In this document: positions 1 to 5,848 of the stretch, piece by piece
Layout of the letters: each line of letters opens with the position of its first letter
Numbering within the stretch: position 1 is the first letter of the stretch
Origin: Azohydromonas lata NBRC 102462
GTDB lineage: Bacteria; Pseudomonadota; Gammaproteobacteria; Burkholderiales; Burkholderiaceae_C
Direction: 5' to 3'
NCBI GenBank assembly: GCA_945878385.1
Contig: CAMCTE010000169.1
Location: 1-5,848 of the forward strand
Length of the DNA: 5,848 nt
Translations under genes and position numbers: made by a program
The notes under the pieces: generated by a model
Database searches by the model: none
Told to the model about the DNA's origin: nothing
What the model saw: the letters and a program-made list of their open reading frames with translations, nothing else

Positions 1-492
1 TGGAGCCTGGGTACGGTCCTGCTGCCCTCATCGTTTGCCCTGCCACTGCCACTGCTGGCGCTACCACTGCTGGTGTTCTTCCTGGCGCGCCTGGTGGTCA
101 TCCCGCTGCTGTACCTGCGGCGTGTGCGATGCCCACTGTCGGATGTGGTGGGGGCGGCCTGGGCGGGGATGGCACTGTCGCACCGTATTGCCCGGGGTGT
201 GCTGAAAGGTTGGTGGGGGGGGGACAGCGTGTTCCATGTCACGGCCAAGGCACAGGACACCACCATTTCCCAGGCTGCGGGAGTCGACCGCTTGCCCGTT
301 GCCAAGCGCTGGCGCGGGGTGGCGCAGGAGGGCCTGTTGCTGGCGGCCTTGGTGGGGGCGGTGGCCCTGATGGCCGTGTCGTTCCCGCAGTGGTCGGTGG
401 CGCTGGTGTCGTGGTGGGTGATCCTGCTTCTACAGGGGCTGCCGTATCTGGCGGCGTTGACTTGTGCAGCGATGAACCCAAGAGGGAATTGA
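1..492 (+). CDS. C-terminal part of a membrane glycosyltransferase, probably family 2 (5' end outside window)
   Basis: The frame is open from base 1 and stops at TGA 490-492, giving 163 visible residues; the start lies upstream, so the GTG at 73 should not be taken as the start. A long hydrophobic stretch fills about residues 5-38. A polar segment with SHRIARG (about 60-66), KGWWGGDSVF and TAK (about 81) follows. Two further hydrophobic helices lie at about 111-128 and 132-155, and the tail is short and polar. Polytopic GT2 enzymes of the glucan/cellulose synthase type end this way: a helix, an amphipathic stretch, a cytosolic segment with a T-x-K signature, then final helices. The catalytic domain (DxD, QxxRW) is not visible, so donor and product cannot be named. 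An inner-membrane polysaccharide synthase is inferred; another polytopic membrane protein is possible. The gene contains a G9 run, and its stop codon overlaps the next promoter. Confidence 0.6.
   Translation, partial: WSLGTVLLPSSFALPLPLLALPLLVFFLARLVVIPLLYLRRVRCPLSDVVGAAWAGMALSHRIARGVLKGWWGGDSVFHVTAKAQDTTISQAAGVDRLPVAKRWRGVAQEGLLLAALVGAVALMAVSFPQWSVALVSWWVILLLQGLPYLAALTCAAMNPRGN
215..223 (+). repeat. G9 homopolymer inside the glycosyltransferase gene
   Basis: Nine consecutive G follow TGGT and are read as the end of Trp, Gly-Gly and the first base of Asp in the WWGGD segment. Losing one G would move translation to a frame that stops at 368-370, removing the last two membrane helices. Gaining one G would move it to a frame open to 767. 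Runs of this length are prone to slippage in replication and also to sequencing error. Confidence 0.8.
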
Positions 493-517
493 CTACTGTT
501 TATTTATACAGTATCGT
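489..517 (+). promoter_or_regulatory. Putative sigma70 promoter with an embedded SOS operator
   Basis: TTGACT (489-494) matches the -35 consensus at 5 of 6 bases. After exactly 17 bases, TATCGT (512-517) matches the -10 consensus at 4 of 6. The AT-rich spacer stands out sharply from the GC-rich surroundings. Transcription would start near 523-525 and run toward the small ORF at 605 and recC. A LexA box fills the spacer and overlaps the edges of both hexamers, so bound LexA would exclude RNA polymerase. The -35 overlaps the stop codon of the upstream gene. This is a sequence-based prediction. Confidence 0.7.
494..513. promoter_or_regulatory. LexA-binding site (SOS box)
   Basis: The sequence TACTGTTTATTTATACAGTA matches the E. 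coli-type SOS box TACTGTATATATATACAGTA at 18 of 20 positions. It has intact CTGT and ACAG half-sites separated by 8 bases and symmetric flanking TA. Many beta- and gammaproteobacterial LexA proteins bind CTGT-N8-ACAG. Its place between the -35 and -10 is typical of a repressing operator. Chance is unlikely to produce such an AT-rich perfect dyad in this GC-rich region. The site is nearly symmetric, but the hexamers and the gene layout point to rightward control. Confidence 0.85.
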
Positions 518-549
518 CATGTCTCGGAATTGCCGATGCCGATTCAGAG

Positions 550-562
550 ACCGAATTTCGGT
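550..562. repeat. Short perfect palindrome in the putative SOS leader
   Basis: ACCGAA and TTCGGT are exact reverse complements around a single central T. The site lies about 25-40 bases after the predicted transcription start and just after a tandem TGCCGA-TGCCGA (531-542). A one-base loop is poor for an RNA hairpin, so a protein-binding dyad or chance is more likely. No known regulator is assigned. Confidence 0.4.
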
Positions 563-604
563 ATCCGCACCTGCACTGTCAGCACTTGAACTCAGGCCAA
601 TCCC

Positions 605-808
605 ATGCAGCCCCACTTCCACACCATCAGCCCGGCATCCATCGAGGTACTCAATGGCAGCCGCCATCCCCTGGTGGCCCAGGCCTGCGCCGTGTCCACT
701 CCCACCACACGGCCCCGCACACCGGCGCCCTGGTCGGCCTCAGACCCCGACCGGTTGGTCGTGCTGAGCTGCCTGGCCAGTTTTCTCGTGATGCCTTTTC
801 TGCTTTGA
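605..808 (+). CDS. Small hypothetical protein with hydrophobic C-terminus, possibly SOS-induced
   Basis: The reading frame runs from the first ATG after an in-frame stop (587-589) to TGA 806-808, giving 67 residues. I do not recognise the protein. Most codons end in G or C, as expected for a coding frame in this DNA. A weak CAGG-type ribosome-binding site lies at 593-596, eight bases before the ATG. The N-terminal two thirds are polar and rich in Pro, Ser, Thr and Ala. The last 17 residues, LVVLSCLASFLVMPFLL, are hydrophobic and could anchor the protein in the inner membrane. The ORF is the first plausible one after the SOS promoter, with a leader of about 80 bases. SOS-induced small membrane peptides (such as TisB in E. 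coli) offer a functional analogy, but no homology is claimed. It may also be a chance ORF in a leader region. Confidence 0.4.
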   Translation: MQPHFHTISPASIEVLNGSRHPLVAQACAVSTPTTRPRTPAPWSASDPDRLVVLSCLASFLVMPFLL

Positions 809-870
809 CCTGAGCCAAGCGGGAAGCGGCGCTCCGGGCAGCAGCGCGCGGTTGTCCTTCAGGCGGGTCT

Positions 871-887
871 GGCTCAAATTTTGAGCC
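871..887. repeat. 17-base perfect palindrome upstream of recC
   Basis: GGCTCAAA and TTTGAGCC are exact reverse complements around a central T. A further TGAGCCA lies at 811-817 and could pair with TGGCTCA (870-876), so two alternative foldings exist. No T run follows the dyad, so it is not a standard intrinsic terminator. It sits just before the GTG at 894 and about 80 bases before the ATG at 969. It could be a protein site, an extragenic repeat or chance. Confidence 0.5.
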
Positions 888-968
888 TGTGCGGTGGCAT
901 CATGGCTGCAATCGCGTACCCCCCGAAGCCCGTATCCACCCTTGTCTGACCCCCACCCAACCCCACCC

Positions 969-3900
969 ATGCCGGACGGAGCCGCGGCCACTGTAGGCCC
1001 GGCGGGGCCCTCCGCTGGCCAGTGCCCGAGCGGCCCATCGAAGCGCGCAGGTTTTCAGCCTGGCTTGCTGCTGCTTCAGGCGCAGCGGCTGGAAGACCTG
1101 GCCCAAACCGTGATGGCCTGGTGCACGCAATACCCGCCTGCCCCGCTGGAGGAAGAGGTGGTGCTGGTGCCCAGCAACGGCATGGCGGAATGGTTCAAGG
1201 CCCATGCCGCCATGGGGCAGGGCATTTTTGCCGGCGCCCGCGTAGAGCTGCCTGCTCGTTGGGCATGGCGCATCTATCAAACGGTGTTGGGCGAACACGC
1301 CCACCGCGCGGCCGTGTTCGACAAGACCGTGTTGCCGTGGCACCTGGCAGCGCATTGGCCGGCTTGGGGCCGGCTTCCTTCGGTGCGCACCGAACTCAAC
1401 GCCGCCGGGCTTTCCACCGAAGACGCGGCGCCGCCTGGGGCATTGGCCTTATGGCGCTGGTGCGCCCACGCAGCAGACCTTTATGACCAATACCAGCTCT
1501 ACCGACCCGATTGGTTGGATGATTGGTCACAAGGGCTTTCAGGTTTGCGCACACCAGAAGTCGGCGGGCAGACGCTGCAACCGGTGCCGCCGGAACAAGC
1601 GTGGCAGGTTGAACTTTGGGCCTGGTTGACCCGTGCGGCCGCCCAACAGGCGCCGGCTGCGAGCCCGGTACGAGAGGCGCATGCCGGCTTGTCCCGCGCG
1701 GAAGTTCACCGCACCTGCATCGATGCACTCAAGCAATGCGCTGCGGGCACGGTGGCGGGCCTGCCCGGGCGGGTCACACTGTTTGGCACCACCTCGCTAC
1801 CGCCGCAGATCCTGGAATTGTTGGACGCCTTGTCTCGGCACGCCGCCGTCATCTTGGCCGTTCCCAACCCCTGCCGAGTGCAATGGATCGACCTCGCACA
1901 GGCGCCTCGCGAGGGCAATCCCTTGCTGGCCGCATGGGGCAAGCAGGCCAGAGACTTCCTGACGCAGATCGAAGCATTTGACGATCGGTTGGAACAGGTC
2001 GATCAACGCCGCATGGCGCGGGTCGAACGGGAGGATGAACTGCAGACGGCCTCGGCCTTGGAACGCCTGCAGGCGGCCATTCACCGCAACGAACCCTTGT
2101 CCGAGACGGCCGCCGCCTGCCGGGCCGACGGTGCATCGCTGGATGACGGCTCCATCCGTATGGTCACGGCTCACACAGCCTTGCGAGAAGTCGAAATCCT
2201 GCACGACCACCTCTTGCACGAACTGGCCGCGCCGCAAGCCGCTGCCCGCATCCAGCCGCATGAAGTGATCGTGATGGTGCCCGACCTTTCCACCCACAGC
2301 GCGGCCATCAAGGCGGTATTCGGTGCGTTCCCGGAGGGCGATCCGCGCCACATTCCCTGGGGCTTGGCAGACCAGCAGGCCCAGGCCGAACAGGGTTTAC
2401 TGGAACTGGCGAACTGGCTCTTGTCACTGCCTGTTCAGCGTTGCACGGCCAGCGACTTGCACCGGCTGCTGCAAACGCCTGCACTGTGCGTACGCTGGGG
2501 TTTGGACGAAGAAGACTGTCGGCAACTGTCGGATTGGGTGAACGCCAGCGGCATCCGCTGGGGGCTGAGCCCCCTGCACCGTGAGATGCTGGGCCTGGGA
2601 GCGGCAGGCGGCTCCATGACCTGGCGCAGTGGGGTCGACCGAATGCTCGCCGGCTACGCCGGTACCGAATCTTTCGTCCTGGCGCCCGACGTCACTACCC
2701 GCCTGTCGACTGATGCCTGCGGTGACGCGCCCGTGCCGCTGGACCGCGTGCGCGGACTGGCTGCCCATGCTGCAGGCCAACTGGCCGCACTCTTGCGGCG
2801 GCTCGAAGAATGGCTGATCTGGGCCAGTCAGCCGCACGACCCGCAGGCTTGGTCAGCGGCTTTCCGCAAGCTTTGGACTGAACTGCTTGAGCCGGGCAAT
2901 ACCGCTGAAATACGGGAGTCCCAAACGGTGGAGGCTGCCTTCACCAGTTGGCTGCGGGCCACCCAGGCGGCAAGCTTCACCGGCGTGCTGGACCACACGG
3001 TGGTGCGTGAAGCCATTACCGCTGAGTGGGGTCAACACCCGCTTGGCAACCGCTTTCGCTCCAACGGTGTCACCTTCTGCACGCTCATGCCCCTGAGGGC
3101 CGTGCCCTTTCAAATCGTCTGCCTCTTGGGGATGAACGACGGCCACTATCCCAGGCCCACCACCGTACGCCGCGCAGACCTCATGGCCGATCCCAGCCGG
3201 GCCCGACCGGGCGACCGCTCACGGCGCACAGACGACCGCCAATTGATGCTGGATGCGCTGTTGTCGGCGCGCCGGCAGTTGGTCGTCAGTTGGGTGGGCC
3301 ACCGAGCAAGCGACAACGAGTCCCTGCCACCGTCCGTGCTGGTTGGGCAATTTCGGGATGTGCTGGCCAGCATCTGGAGCGAGTCCTCGGTTCGCGTCAT
3401 CACCACCCACCACCCGCTGCAGCCCTTCAGCCCAGCGTACTTCCGCGAAGGGCCTCTGCCACCGACGCATGTCCATGAATGGCAACCGGCGAGTGGCGCG
3501 AATGATCGCCACATTCACGCCCACCGCGCGTCCAGCGCATCACCTCAGGCCCACATGCCCCCGACCGAACCTGAGGCCATCCTGCGCTGGCTGCGATGCC
3601 CGGTGACGGCATTTTGGGAAGACCGCTTGGGCGTGAGGTGGCCTTCAGGCGAAGACTCGGTGGAGGATGCCGAACCTTTGGGCTTTACCGGCTTGACGGC
3701 CTGGCAGGCGTGGGACGAGACCATCCGACTCCTGGAATTGGCCGCCAACGCACCGCATTCCAATGCCGCCTGTGCGGCCGAAACTTTGAGGCCTTCGGGG
3801 TCTTCTGCCTCTTCTGCCTCTTCTGCCTCGTCTGAGCCCTCTGAGTCTTACAAATGGGCGTGCGCCTGCGCAAGGCGGCTGCAGCGCTTGGAACTGCTGC

Positions 3901-4526
3901 CCCTGGCAGCACCCGGCCGCTGGCAGGTTCAGCAACTGCTGCACAGCCTGGAATTGCTGCACCGGCGTTTTCATGCGCTGAGGGCCCAGCACCCGAGCGA
4001 ACCCCTGCAGTTGGTCGCTTCGCATTTTTTGGGTCATTCGCCTGCGCCCAACGACCGCGGGCAGTGGCGGCTGCACCTGCTGATCGAAGCATGGTGGCAA
4101 CAGGCCTTGCAGGCCGCGCACGGAACGGCAACCACCTTTCACCTGCTGACACCGGACGCGGTCGTCACCGCCTTGCCGATGGACCGCGAGCAGGCCACGG
4201 CAGCAGTCGAACAGGTCACCCGGTGCGTGACGGAATGGATGTCCGCATCGGCACCCATGCCCGCCACCTCCCGATTGGTGGCCGCTTTGCAACGCCCGGC
4301 CAGTCTGGGGCCGCCGGGCATGGACCGCGTGTCCAAGGGCAACGGTTCCTGGCGCCGCAGCTTTGGCCCAGCCGCGGCTTGGGCTTGGCAGGAAGGAGCC
4401 GACGGACGCCCCTGGCAGGAGTGGCACCACGCATCCATGGCGCTGTACGGCCCGTTTTGGCAGTGGTGCGGCAGCCACCTGCGGGTTCAGTTGAACGCGG
4501 ATGCAACCGAGGCTGAATCGTCATGA
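969..4526 (+). CDS. recC: RecBCD enzyme (exonuclease V) subunit RecC
   Basis: RecC is the scaffold and Chi-recognition subunit of RecBCD; its helicase-like fold lacks ATPase motifs and it splits the duplex and guides the 3' strand. Numbered from ATG 969 (1185 residues; E. coli RecC has 1122), family landmarks are: LVPSNGMAEW (67-75), AADLYDQY and YRPDWL (about 168-183), RVTLFGTTSLPP (268-279), NPCR (300-303), REVEILHD (406-413), VIVMVPD (about 433-439), CTLMPLRAVPF, LLGMNDGHYPR (about 720-730) and GDRSRRTDDR (748-757). The C-terminal nuclease-like domain is more divergent and contains a Ser/Ala insert near 945-955. The frame stays open back to GTG 894, which would add 25 Pro-rich residues without family similarity. 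Neither start has a clear ribosome-binding site; 969 is preferred because homology begins about 33 residues after it. The stop overlaps recB by ATGA. Family assignment is secure; only the start is uncertain. Confidence 0.96.
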   Translation: MPDGAAATVGPAGPSAGQCPSGPSKRAGFQPGLLLLQAQRLEDLAQTVMAWCTQYPPAPLEEEVVLVPSNGMAEWFKAHAAMGQGIFAGARVELPARWAWRIYQTVLGEHAHRAAVFDKTVLPWHLAAHWPAWGRLPSVRTELNAAGLSTEDAAPPGALALWRWCAHAADLYDQYQLYRPDWLDDWSQGLSGLRTPEVGGQTLQPVPPEQAWQVELWAWLTRAAAQQAPAASPVREAHAGLSRAEVHRTCIDALKQCAAGTVAGLPGRVTLFGTTSLPPQILELLDALSRHAAVILAVPNPCRVQWIDLAQAPREGNPLLAAWGKQARDFLTQIEAFDDRLEQVDQRRMARVEREDELQTASALERLQAAIHRNEPLSETAAACRADGASLDDGSIRMVTAHTALREVEILHDHLLHELAAPQAAARIQPHEVIVMVPDLSTHSAAIKAVFGAFPEGDPRHIPWGLADQQAQAEQGLLELANWLLSLPVQRCTASDLHRLLQTPALCVRWGLDEEDCRQLSDWVNASGIRWGLSPLHREMLGLGAAGGSMTWRSGVDRMLAGYAGTESFVLAPDVTTRLSTDACGDAPVPLDRVRGLAAHAAGQLAALLRRLEEWLIWASQPHDPQAWSAAFRKLWTELLEPGNTAEIRESQTVEAAFTSWLRATQAASFTGVLDHTVVREAITAEWGQHPLGNRFRSNGVTFCTLMPLRAVPFQIVCLLGMNDGHYPRPTTVRRADLMADPSRARPGDRSRRTDDRQLMLDALLSARRQLVVSWVGHRASDNESLPPSVLVGQFRDVLASIWSESSVRVITTHHPLQPFSPAYFREGPLPPTHVHEWQPASGANDRHIHAHRASSASPQAHMPPTEPEAILRWLRCPVTAFWEDRLGVRWPSGEDSVEDAEPLGFTGLTAWQAWDETIRLLELAANAPHSNAACAAETLRPSGSSASSASSASSEPSESYKWACACARRLQRLELLPLAAPGRWQVQQLLHSLELLHRRFHALRAQHPSEPLQLVASHFLGHSPAPNDRGQWRLHLLIEAWWQQALQAAHGTATTFHLLTPDAVVTALPMDREQATAAVEQVTRCVTEWMSASAPMPATSRLVAALQRPASLGPPGMDRVSKGNGSWRRSFGPAAAWAWQEGADGRPWQEWHHASMALYGPFWQWCGSHLRVQLNADATEAESS
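3801..3827 (+). repeat. Three tandem copies of TCTTCTGCC inside recC
   Basis: Three exact 9-base units are followed by a degenerate TCGTCT. They encode Ser-Ser-Ala repeats in a low-complexity stretch (about residues 945-960 of RecC) ending in SSEPSES. Because the unit is a multiple of three, copy changes would alter linker length without breaking the frame. The segment falls between better conserved blocks of the C-terminal domain and probably forms a flexible surface loop. Confidence 0.85.
4509..4512 (+). promoter_or_regulatory. Likely ribosome-binding site of recB
   Basis: GAGG ends ten bases before the ATG at 4523 and lies within the end of recC. It supports the 4523 start over the ATG at 4544. 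Together with the ATGA overlap it suggests that ribosomes finishing recC can reinitiate on recB. Confidence 0.5.
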
Positions 4527-5848
4527 GCCAAACGCTGAACCCCATGACGCTGCCCCTTGAAGGTCATCACCTGATTGAGGCCAGCGCCGGAACAGGCAAG
4601 ACCTGGACCATCGCCTCGCTGTACCTGCGCCTGGTCCTCGGTATCGGCGGCCCTCAGGGGCAAGCGCTCAGGCCGCGGCAAATCCTGGTGCTCACCTTCA
4701 CCCGTGCGGCCACACAAGAACTGGTGGACCGCATCAGATCCAGGCTGGTTCAGGCCTGGGCTCTGTTTGAAGGAACCGCCCCCCCTGAACAGGAGGCCGA
4801 CCCCTTCCTGACCGAATTGCTCGCCTCAGTGCCTGAGGGCGCAGCACGGCGGGAAGCCGCCTGGCGCTTGGAACAGGCTGCCACCGGCATGGACGATGCA
4901 GCCGTCATGACGATCGATGCCTGGGTGCAGCGGCTGCTCGGTGAACACCTCTTGCCCGCCGGTCAGCCGGGCATCGCACAACTACTGGAGTCCGATGAGG
5001 CGTGGATGCTCCAGGCCGTGAGGGACTACTGGCGTCAACAGGTGTACCCGCTGGATACCGATGCCATGCAGGCGGTTGCCGATGTGGTGGCCAGCGCAGA
5101 CGAGCTGACCGAATGGTTGGCACCAGCCCTCAAAGGCTCCGCAACACCGCCCGCGCCGCCTTCCGACACCCTGCAGGGCTGCTTGGGTGCGGTGGCGCAG
5201 CACCGCGCCCAGATTTTGAAGGCACTTCAATCCGATTGGCACCGCCGCGCTGACGACATCGAGGCCTGGTTCGCCGCTTGTCTTCAAGCCAATCCCAAAA
5301 CATTCAACGGCAATGTGCTGCGCGATGGGCTGGGGACGGTGAAGCGCTGGTGCGATGGCATTCGCGCCTGGTCGCGGGGTCAGTCGGCGTGGCTGGAGGG
5401 GGTCAACACGGGCAAGCCCGAAGAGCGCCGCCTTCGCGAACGCCTGACGCCTGAAGGTTTGCTGGGCTTGCACAACAAGGCCAACCGCCCCAGCGACGCC
5501 AGCGGTTTGCCGGCCTGGGCTGCGGACTTCGAACGACTGGTGCAGGGGCTGGACGGGTTGCAGCACGCGCACGAAGCCCTGGCCCTGCACGCCCTGGGCT
5601 GGGTGGCAGGCCGGTTGCAGCAGGTCAAACAAGAGCGCGCCGCCCACACCTTTGATGACCTGCTCGCGCAGGCGCTGCACGGCCTGACGCAATCGCCTGA
5701 AATCGGCGAGCGACTGTGCCGCCAATACCCAGCGGCCATGGTCGACGAATTTCAGGACACCTCGCCAACGCAGCTCCAACTCTTGCATAAGGTGTATCGG
5801 CGCGAACACGCTGAGCCGCACGCCCTGCTGCTGATTGGTGACCCCAAG
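4523..5848 (+). CDS. recB: RecBCD enzyme (exonuclease V) subunit RecB, N-terminal part (3' end outside window)
   Basis: RecB is the 3'-5' SF1 helicase and, through its missing C-terminal domain, the nuclease and RecA-loading subunit of RecBCD. The 442 visible residues cover helicase domain 1A/1B. Motifs in order: Walker A ASAGTGKT (20-27, Lys26), motif Ia LTFTRAATQEL (57-67), TIDAWVQRLL (130-139, where E. coli has TIHGFCQRML), TFDDLL (376-381), motif II Walker B VDEFQDTSPTQ (407-417, Asp408-Glu409) and the start of motif III, LLLIGDPK, at the window edge. E. coli RecB is 1180 residues, so roughly 60 percent is missing, including motifs IV-VI and the nuclease site. The ATG overlaps the recC stop and gives an N-terminus of the usual length before Walker A (LPLEGHHLIEA compared with LPLQGERLIEA). 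No frameshift or lost catalytic residue is visible in this part. Confidence 0.97.
   Translation, partial: MSQTLNPMTLPLEGHHLIEASAGTGKTWTIASLYLRLVLGIGGPQGQALRPRQILVLTFTRAATQELVDRIRSRLVQAWALFEGTAPPEQEADPFLTELLASVPEGAARREAAWRLEQAATGMDDAAVMTIDAWVQRLLGEHLLPAGQPGIAQLLESDEAWMLQAVRDYWRQQVYPLDTDAMQAVADVVASADELTEWLAPALKGSATPPAPPSDTLQGCLGAVAQHRAQILKALQSDWHRRADDIEAWFAACLQANPKTFNGNVLRDGLGTVKRWCDGIRAWSRGQSAWLEGVNTGKPEERRLRERLTPEGLLGLHNKANRPSDASGLPAWAADFERLVQGLDGLQHAHEALALHALGWVAGRLQQVKQERAAHTFDDLLAQALHGLTQSPEIGERLCRQYPAAMVDEFQDTSPTQLQLLHKVYRREHAEPHALLLIGDPK

Larger units (their letters stand above)
493..968. other. Region between glycosyltransferase and recC: SOS promoter, small ORF, two palindromes
   Basis: About 475 bases separate the two large genes. 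From left to right the region holds the SOS promoter and operator, a tandem TGCCGA repeat (531-542), an odd palindrome (550-562), a 67-residue ORF (605-808), a weak GC hairpin (GCGCT 829-833 with AGCGC 843-847) and a palindrome (871-887). No tRNA, insertion-sequence end or CRISPR repeat is visible. No hairpin followed by a T run is seen, so a transcript from the SOS promoter could reach recC. Bases 894-968 are open in the recC frame and may belong to that gene if the GTG at 894 is used. Confidence 0.7.

Noticed and set aside
129..767. Plus-strand ORF of 212 residues overlapping the glycosyltransferase gene
   Set aside because: It is rich in Gly, Pro, Cys and Arg in the manner of an out-of-frame GC-rich reading, while the frame ending at 492 shows coherent membrane helices. 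It matters only as the frame entered if the G9 run gained one base.
519..767. ATG at 519 as the start of an SOS-regulated protein
   Set aside because: It precedes or coincides with the predicted transcription start near 524, and the product is Pro/Arg-rich with no coding character, unlike the frame starting at 605.
829..847. GC-rich hairpin as terminator of the SOS transcript
   Set aside because: The stem is only five base pairs with a nine-base loop, and no T run follows.
740..991. Minus-strand ORF of 83 residues across the recC upstream region
   Set aside because: It crosses the end of the small plus-strand ORF, the 871-887 palindrome and the candidate recC starts, has no recognisable domain and no promoter or ribosome-binding site that I can see. 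Open minus-strand frames are common in this GC-rich DNA.
3645..4478. Minus-strand ORF of 277 residues opposite recC
   Set aside because: It is antisense to the conserved recC frame, has low-complexity Arg/Gly composition and no known motif.
4910..4939. TIDAWVQRLL in RecB, where E. coli has TIHGFCQRML, as a loss of function
   Set aside because: The change is not in a catalytic Walker motif and the rest of the helicase motifs are intact; it is more likely a lineage variant.
4982..5821. Minus-strand ORF of 279 residues opposite recB
   Set aside because: It is fully antisense to the RecB helicase domain, whose motifs are intact on the plus strand; it is a codon-bias shadow.

Overview
The window is GC-rich chromosomal DNA in which all three recognisable genes read rightward. 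Codon use, the recC-recB order and the style of the proteins suggest a betaproteobacterium, probably of the Burkholderiales (Comamonadaceae-like). That placement is an inference; no rRNA or other strict marker is present.

Layout. Positions 1-492 hold the C-terminal part of a membrane-embedded protein that looks like the end of a family-2 glycosyltransferase, with a run of nine G inside the coding sequence. Positions 493-968 lie between the two large genes. This stretch opens with a near-perfect LexA (SOS) operator, TACTGTTTATTTATACAGTA, set between a -35-like TTGACT and a -10-like TATCGT. It then carries two short perfect palindromes and one plausible small ORF (605-808, 67 aa) that ends in a hydrophobic tail. 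Positions 969-4526 (possibly from 894) encode RecC. Positions 4523-5848 encode the first 442 residues of RecB, which overlaps recC by ATGA and is cut by the window end just after GDPK of helicase motif III.

How the genes work together. RecC and RecB are two subunits of RecBCD (exonuclease V), which resects double-strand breaks and loads RecA at Chi. RecD is not in the window and may lie downstream of recB. The overlap points to translational coupling of recC and recB. The most unusual feature is the SOS-type promoter: it faces the small ORF and then recCB, and no convincing terminator is visible before recC. It may drive a small SOS-induced membrane peptide, place recCB under LexA control, or do both. 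In E. coli recBCD is not a classical LexA target, so the arrangement deserves a check.
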